In this document: positions 23,701-26,763 of the stretch, in pieces
Position numbering within the stretch: the first letter of the stretch is position 1
Layout of the letters: each line of letters opens with the position of its first letter
Assembly: GCA_937915765.1 (NCBI GenBank)
Contig: CALGHE010000056.1
Coordinates: 1 to 26,763 of the forward strand
From: an uncultured Bacteroidales bacterium
Lineage (GTDB): Bacteria; Bacteroidota; Bacteroidia; Bacteroidales; Paludibacteraceae
DNA: 26,763 nucleotides
Reading direction: 5' to 3'
Notes under the pieces: generated by a model
Database searches by the model: none
What the model was told of the DNA's origin: nothing
The model's input: only the letters and a program-made list of their open reading frames with translations
Translations under genes and position numbers: made by a program

Positions 23701-23751
23701 CGTTTCCGAAACGTTAAAAAATGTTAAATTCTTTTTTGATGTGCAAATATA
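23701..23751 (-). promoter_or_regulatory. spt promoter box and leader palindrome
   Basis: On the minus strand TATATTTG (23744-23751) is an exact -7 box, predicting a leader of about 70 nt. In it, CGTTTCcGAAACG (23701-23713) is a perfect 6+6 palindrome around one base, about 25-37 nt after the predicted start; it may be an operator or a small hairpin. Confidence 0.45.
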
Positions 23752-23921
23752 AGCAAATAATATATTTTGCTTTCTTTTTTTAGCTAAAAAATAAGTATGC
23801 GACCGCTTTTTTTTATAATTCGATTGTGAAACCGCCTTTTTGTCTAAGTTTCTTTCTTTCTGCTGTTATTTTGATGGTTTTGCAGCTTGGGGAGTGGAGG
23901 TTTGTCTCATGCGGAATAGTT

Positions 23922-24929
23922 TCAGGGAGATTGACGCTCTTCTGCCTTGCCGTCTTTTATCTTCATCAGAACAACGCCTATGAATATCCAGAAAATTTCT
24001 CTGATTCGTGTGATGAAGCTCACAGACATTGCCCAGACCGGATTCAGAGCTAATATCTTGAATATTAAGATGAAGGACGCTTCTCTTGTGCCTATTTGCA
24101 TTGGCGAGAAGAAGAGTATGTTTGTGAAGAGAGATACAAAGGCCATGATTATGATGCTGTCGGCGAAATCTGGCTCGCCTCCGAACGCCAGCAGCATGAA
24201 GTGTATTTCGGCACAGTTCAGAACGCGGGCTGCCAGCTCGTTGGCTAGCGTGATGTAAAATCTCGTTTTGCTGTGCTTGTGCAGAGACGCGATTTGCTCG
24301 TCTATGGTCTCTATCGTTTCGCGGCGTTCCTCTGCAATGCGCGAGACGGGTTTGCGTATGAGCGGCATTTTTTGCAGGAGTTTCAGCGTTTTGCTTATCA
24401 TTCCGCTTTGTTGCCCCTTGAATGTTATGATTGTGAGCGTGAGGCAGATGGCGAATGTAGCTGTGAGCACGGCCGCCAAGGTGCAGTCCATTGGTATTAG
24501 GAACACGGCCAGCAGCGCAGACAACATCCAAAATATGAAGTGCGCGGTGAAGTGCATCATGGAGAACAGAATGACGGACGACGCTGCTTTCTTCTTGCCG
24601 ATTAGCGGAGACATGGCCATGATTTTGTATGGCTCGCCGCCAGCAAGTCCCATTGGCGTTGCGTTGTTTATCGCAAATGTGGAGACTGTTATTTTATAAA
24701 GTATGATGAATGGGACTTTGCTCTTCTCTGGCGTGTCTATGATGAGTTTGTAGGACACGGTGTTTAGAACGTAGCCTGCAGCCCATACTCCGAGTATGGG
24801 TACAAGCCAAAGCCCCGTCTGCTTTATCTGAGCTATGATTTCCTGAAAGCCAAGGCTGTGACACATTGCAACGAGCGCCACAATGCCTATTGCCAGAAAC
24901 AGATTCTGTATGCTTTTCCGCCAGTTCAT
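23922..24929 (-). CDS. second flippase-like membrane protein (LPG_synthase_TM family)
   Basis: 335 residues from the ATG at 24929 (MNWRKSIQN). A TTG nine bases upstream could extend it, but it lies in the T run of the preceding terminator. About seven to eight hydrophobic segments. The family signature appears as NNATPMGLAGGEPYKIMAMS (N88-N89, E99), and MQIGTREASFILIF near the C-terminus. These proteins match the membrane half of lysylphosphatidylglycerol synthases and probably move lipid or lipid-linked molecules; the substrate is unknown. A terminator separates it from the gene before it, and no clear terminator is seen before spt (253-bp gap), so read-through into spt is possible, which would suit a role with envelope lipids (inference). 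Confidence 0.82.
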   Translation of the reverse strand: MNWRKSIQNLFLAIGIVALVAMCHSLGFQEIIAQIKQTGLWLVPILGVWAAGYVLNTVSYKLIIDTPEKSKVPFIILYKITVSTFAINNATPMGLAGGEPYKIMAMSPLIGKKKAASSVILFSMMHFTAHFIFWMLSALLAVFLIPMDCTLAAVLTATFAICLTLTIITFKGQQSGMISKTLKLLQKMPLIRKPVSRIAEERRETIETIDEQIASLHKHSKTRFYITLANELAARVLNCAEIHFMLLAFGGEPDFADSIIIMAFVSLFTNILFFSPMQIGTREASFILIFKILALNPVWAMSVSFITRIREIFWIFIGVVLMKIKDGKAEERQSP

Positions 24930-24972
24930 AAAAAACAATAAAAAAACAAAGAGAACTTCGCAGCTCTCTTTG
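24930..24972 (-). terminator. terminator of the T9SS cargo gene
   Basis: CAAAGAGA (24947-24954) and TCTCTTTG (24965-24972) form a perfect 8-bp stem with a 10-nt loop. On the minus strand it is followed by TTTTTT and a T-rich stretch reaching the start codon of the next gene. Confidence 0.85.
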
Positions 24973-25012
24973 CGTGAAATAAAAAAAATACAATGTAAAA
25001 ATAAAAAAAAAG

Positions 25013-26062
25013 TTATTTCTTAACGAGTTTCAGGGCTTTAGTCTCTTTTCCTACTTTAACCAAAAGAGTGTAAAGTCCAGCTTTGACGTCAGAAGTTTCA
25101 AGCTTAACGGTGTTTGCTCCGGCAGCAGCGTCCTTAACTCCGAACTCCTTAGCCACGTCGCCGTCAGTGCCGATTAGCGTGAAACTTGCCTTCTGGTTGT
25201 CAGAAGAGGTGAATGATACCAGAATCTCGTAGTCAAACGGATTTGGCGTAGCCTCGATGTTGCTGATGCTCATTCCGCCGACAGAAGCGACAGCGCCGCC
25301 GTCAACGATAGCCTCAGCCGTCTGAGGGTGGTAATAAGCCGTCGTTGTGGTGTAATTGCCGCATGTGCAGTTACAATCAGACTTCACTTCGTTTTCCATA
25401 ACGATAAGAACCGGATATCTCACACCCTTCGCAAAATACTGGTATCTTACGGTGTGGATGTCGTAGTTCAAGCTTCCCATTTTCTGCTCGTAAACCTTTT
25501 CCACTTTCACGCGCAACACATCGTCGTAGATAACGCCGTCAGGCAGCAAAAGCTTTCCGAAAGCGTCTGCAGATGTGAAGTAGTTCCCGTTGATAGGGTA
25601 TTCGTTTTCGCCTTCACGATAAACGCCGTCCATAACTCCCGAAACCATGTCGTTGAACGCAAAAGGGAACTTCATGTCAATGATAGGCTGAGCGAACTCT
25701 ATTTTAGTAGAGCCGGACTCAAGTCCCCAGTACTGCTTTTCGCTCTTCGTTATTTCGAAGTATGTCTTTTTGTTCGGGCCTTCGTTGCAGGCAAGGAATA
25801 TGTCGCTGTTGTTAAACGCAAGTCCGCCGATGGCGTTGTTGCTGTTGCCGTTCTGTTTGATGTTCATCGAACCGATCACTTTTGAGTTCGAGTAGTCCCA
25901 AACCTGGTTGGCTCCGCCTTGCTTATAGGCTTTATATTCGATTTCCTGCAAATCTCTTGAATCTCCTTCTCTAAGAGCATTCGCCTGATATGTAATTGTA
26001 TTCTGTGCAAATGCTGTAAGTGCCGCGAACAAGCTGATAATCAATGTATAAGTTTTTTTCAT
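25013..26062 (-). CDS. secreted protein of unknown function with T9SS type A sorting domain
   Basis: 349 residues. Signal peptide 1-19 (ending AFA). The start of the mature part (NTITYQANALREGDSRDLQE, then GGANQVWDYS) is of a type seen in many uncharacterised secreted Bacteroidetes proteins. The middle is beta-rich with no catalytic motif that I recognise. A cluster C230, C232, C234 (DCNCTCGN) could bind a metal or form disulfides. Residues about 272-349 are a clear type IX sorting domain: IEATPNPFDYEILVSF, KASFTLIGTDGDV, VKAGLYTLLVKVG and the basic end KALKLVKK. Exported by the Sec system, then across the outer membrane. Single gene with its own terminator; no clear promoter box was found. 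Confidence 0.85.
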   Translation of the reverse strand: MKKTYTLIISLFAALTAFAQNTITYQANALREGDSRDLQEIEYKAYKQGGANQVWDYSNSKVIGSMNIKQNGNSNNAIGGLAFNNSDIFLACNEGPNKKTYFEITKSEKQYWGLESGSTKIEFAQPIIDMKFPFAFNDMVSGVMDGVYREGENEYPINGNYFTSADAFGKLLLPDGVIYDDVLRVKVEKVYEQKMGSLNYDIHTVRYQYFAKGVRYPVLIVMENEVKSDCNCTCGNYTTTTAYYHPQTAEAIVDGGAVASVGGMSISNIEATPNPFDYEILVSFTSSDNQKASFTLIGTDGDVAKEFGVKDAAAGANTVKLETSDVKAGLYTLLVKVGKETKALKLVKK

Positions 26063-26148
26063 CCTTTAATATTTTTGGTTACACAAATAGTTCTGATAAA
26101 AACTGCCGTAAATGTAAGTGATTTTTGTTTAACGTGCAAATTTGTAGG

Positions 26149-26219
26149 GCGTTATTTTTGAAAAATATTGCTGTGCGCTAAAATAACGCGTGCCGCATAA
26201 AACGTGAAATGGTCACGTT
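26149..26219. repeat. inverted repeats in the gap before the TRIC-like gene
   Basis: GCGTTATTTT (26149-26158) and AAAATAACGC (26180-26189) pair perfectly over 10 bp with a 21-nt loop. Beside it AACGTG (26201-26206) and CACGTT (26214-26219) form a second palindrome; AACGTG also occurs at 26131-26136. No T run follows on either strand. The rest of the 278-bp gap (26063-26340) shows no gene. Confidence 0.4.
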
Positions 26220-26340
26220 AGGGAGCCGGCGGCAAAACTGTCAGGTCAAGAAGTTTGCGATGCGTTTCCGCAAAATTTGAAATTGTATTTTTCAGAAACG
26301 GCCTTTTGAGTATAAGGCATACAAAACGTTCGCTTTGCCG

Positions 26341-26763
26341 TCATGCGTTCTCGCCTTTTATCTTTGGCAGGCTTATTTTCAGTTTCACGGCAAGTATCCT
26401 TATCACGAGGACGGTTGAGCAGGTCGCTATTTGCGTGAACATCTGGTCCAGCCCGTTGATGTGGCACACGTGGTAGCAAATGCCTCCGAATATGCACGCC
26501 AGCGCGTAGATTTCCTTGCGGAAGATCAGCGGAATCTCGTTTATGCAGATGTCGCGCATTATGCCGCCGGCAACTCCGGTTATTGTGCCCATGATTATCG
26601 CCACCCAGAACGGAAACTCCGCAATGAGGCTTTTCTCTATCCCCACCACGGTGAACAGGGCAAGCCCTATTGTGTCGAAGATGAAGAACGTGTTGTTCAT
26701 CTTGATGAGGTATTTGCGGAAGAGTATAACGAACAGCAGGGCGGTGAGCGTCCAGATGAGGTA
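26341..26763 (-). CDS. TRIC-type cation channel (UPF0126/YadS family), partial
   Basis: The frame is open to the right edge of the window, so only the last 140 residues are seen; the beginning lies outside. The ATG at 26700 is internal, because 21 good codons (ending LFRKYLIK) precede it. Several hydrophobic helices and the family signature GIEKSL, then GTITGVAGGIMRDI, with a later GGICYHV, match the second half of the repeated Gly-rich TRIC fold. Prokaryotic TRIC proteins form trimers that conduct monovalent cations across the inner membrane. The nearest hairpin behind it (GCCTT 26301-26305, AAGGC 26314-26318) is a weak terminator at best. Confidence 0.88.
   Translation of the reverse strand, partial: YLIWTLTALLFVILFRKYLIKMNNTFFIFDTIGLALFTVVGIEKSLIAEFPFWVAIIMGTITGVAGGIMRDICINEIPLIFRKEIYALACIFGGICYHVCHINGLDQMFTQIATCSTVLVIRILAVKLKISLPKIKGENA

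Overview
The window looks like chromosomal DNA of a Bacteroidetes bacterium, most likely order Bacteroidales. The evidence is: candidate promoters of the Bacteroidetes type (TTTG-like -33 element, about 19-21 bp, then TAnnTTTG) before many genes; no Shine-Dalgarno-like leaders; type IX secretion (T9SS) C-terminal domains on secreted proteins; an anaerobic (class III) ribonucleotide reductase; and a serine palmitoyltransferase very like the Bacteroides sphingolipid enzyme. No tRNA, rRNA, CRISPR array, insertion sequence or phage gene was seen. Genus and species cannot be given from the sequence alone.

Layout. 1-2500: the end of an unrecognised gene, then a secreted TPR protein whose C-terminal domain looks like a retropepsin that has lost its catalytic DTG motif. 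2513-3936 (minus): a two-gene operon of a hemerythrin/RIC-like di-iron protein and a LuxR-type response regulator, with stop and start codons overlapping and a structured leader that has two competing folds. 4124-5292 (plus): a sugar aminotransferase of the DegT family with a 14-bp palindrome over its promoter. 5306-7546 (minus): an operon of an O-methyltransferase, an FKBP-like lipoprotein and a flippase-like membrane protein. 7618-9663 (plus): a Tat-exported aldo/keto reductase with a ferredoxin-like region and a fused DUF1893 domain. 9685-13105 (minus): a family 9 cellulase with a T9SS tail, and asnS. 13339-17489 (plus): rpsA, an OmpA-family protein and rnz. 17783-20662 (plus): nrdD and nrdG separated by a terminator. 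20871-22292 (plus): a family 1 pectate lyase. 22395-26763 (minus): spt, a second flippase-like protein, a T9SS cargo protein, and a TRIC-type channel cut by the window edge.

How it fits together. Core genes (asnS, rpsA, rnz, nrdDG) alternate with envelope and secretion genes. The cellulase and pectate lyase point to an anaerobe that breaks down plant cell walls, as in gut, rumen or sediment. rpsA and the OmpA gene use visibly different codons from their neighbours (almost only GAA for Glu, and TTG for Leu in the OmpA gene), as expected of very highly expressed genes rather than transferred ones.

The most unusual items are the hemerythrin/response-regulator operon with its switch-like leader, the exported reductase-DUF1893 fusion, and the TPR/pseudo-retropepsin protein. 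No wholly new multi-gene system could be demonstrated.
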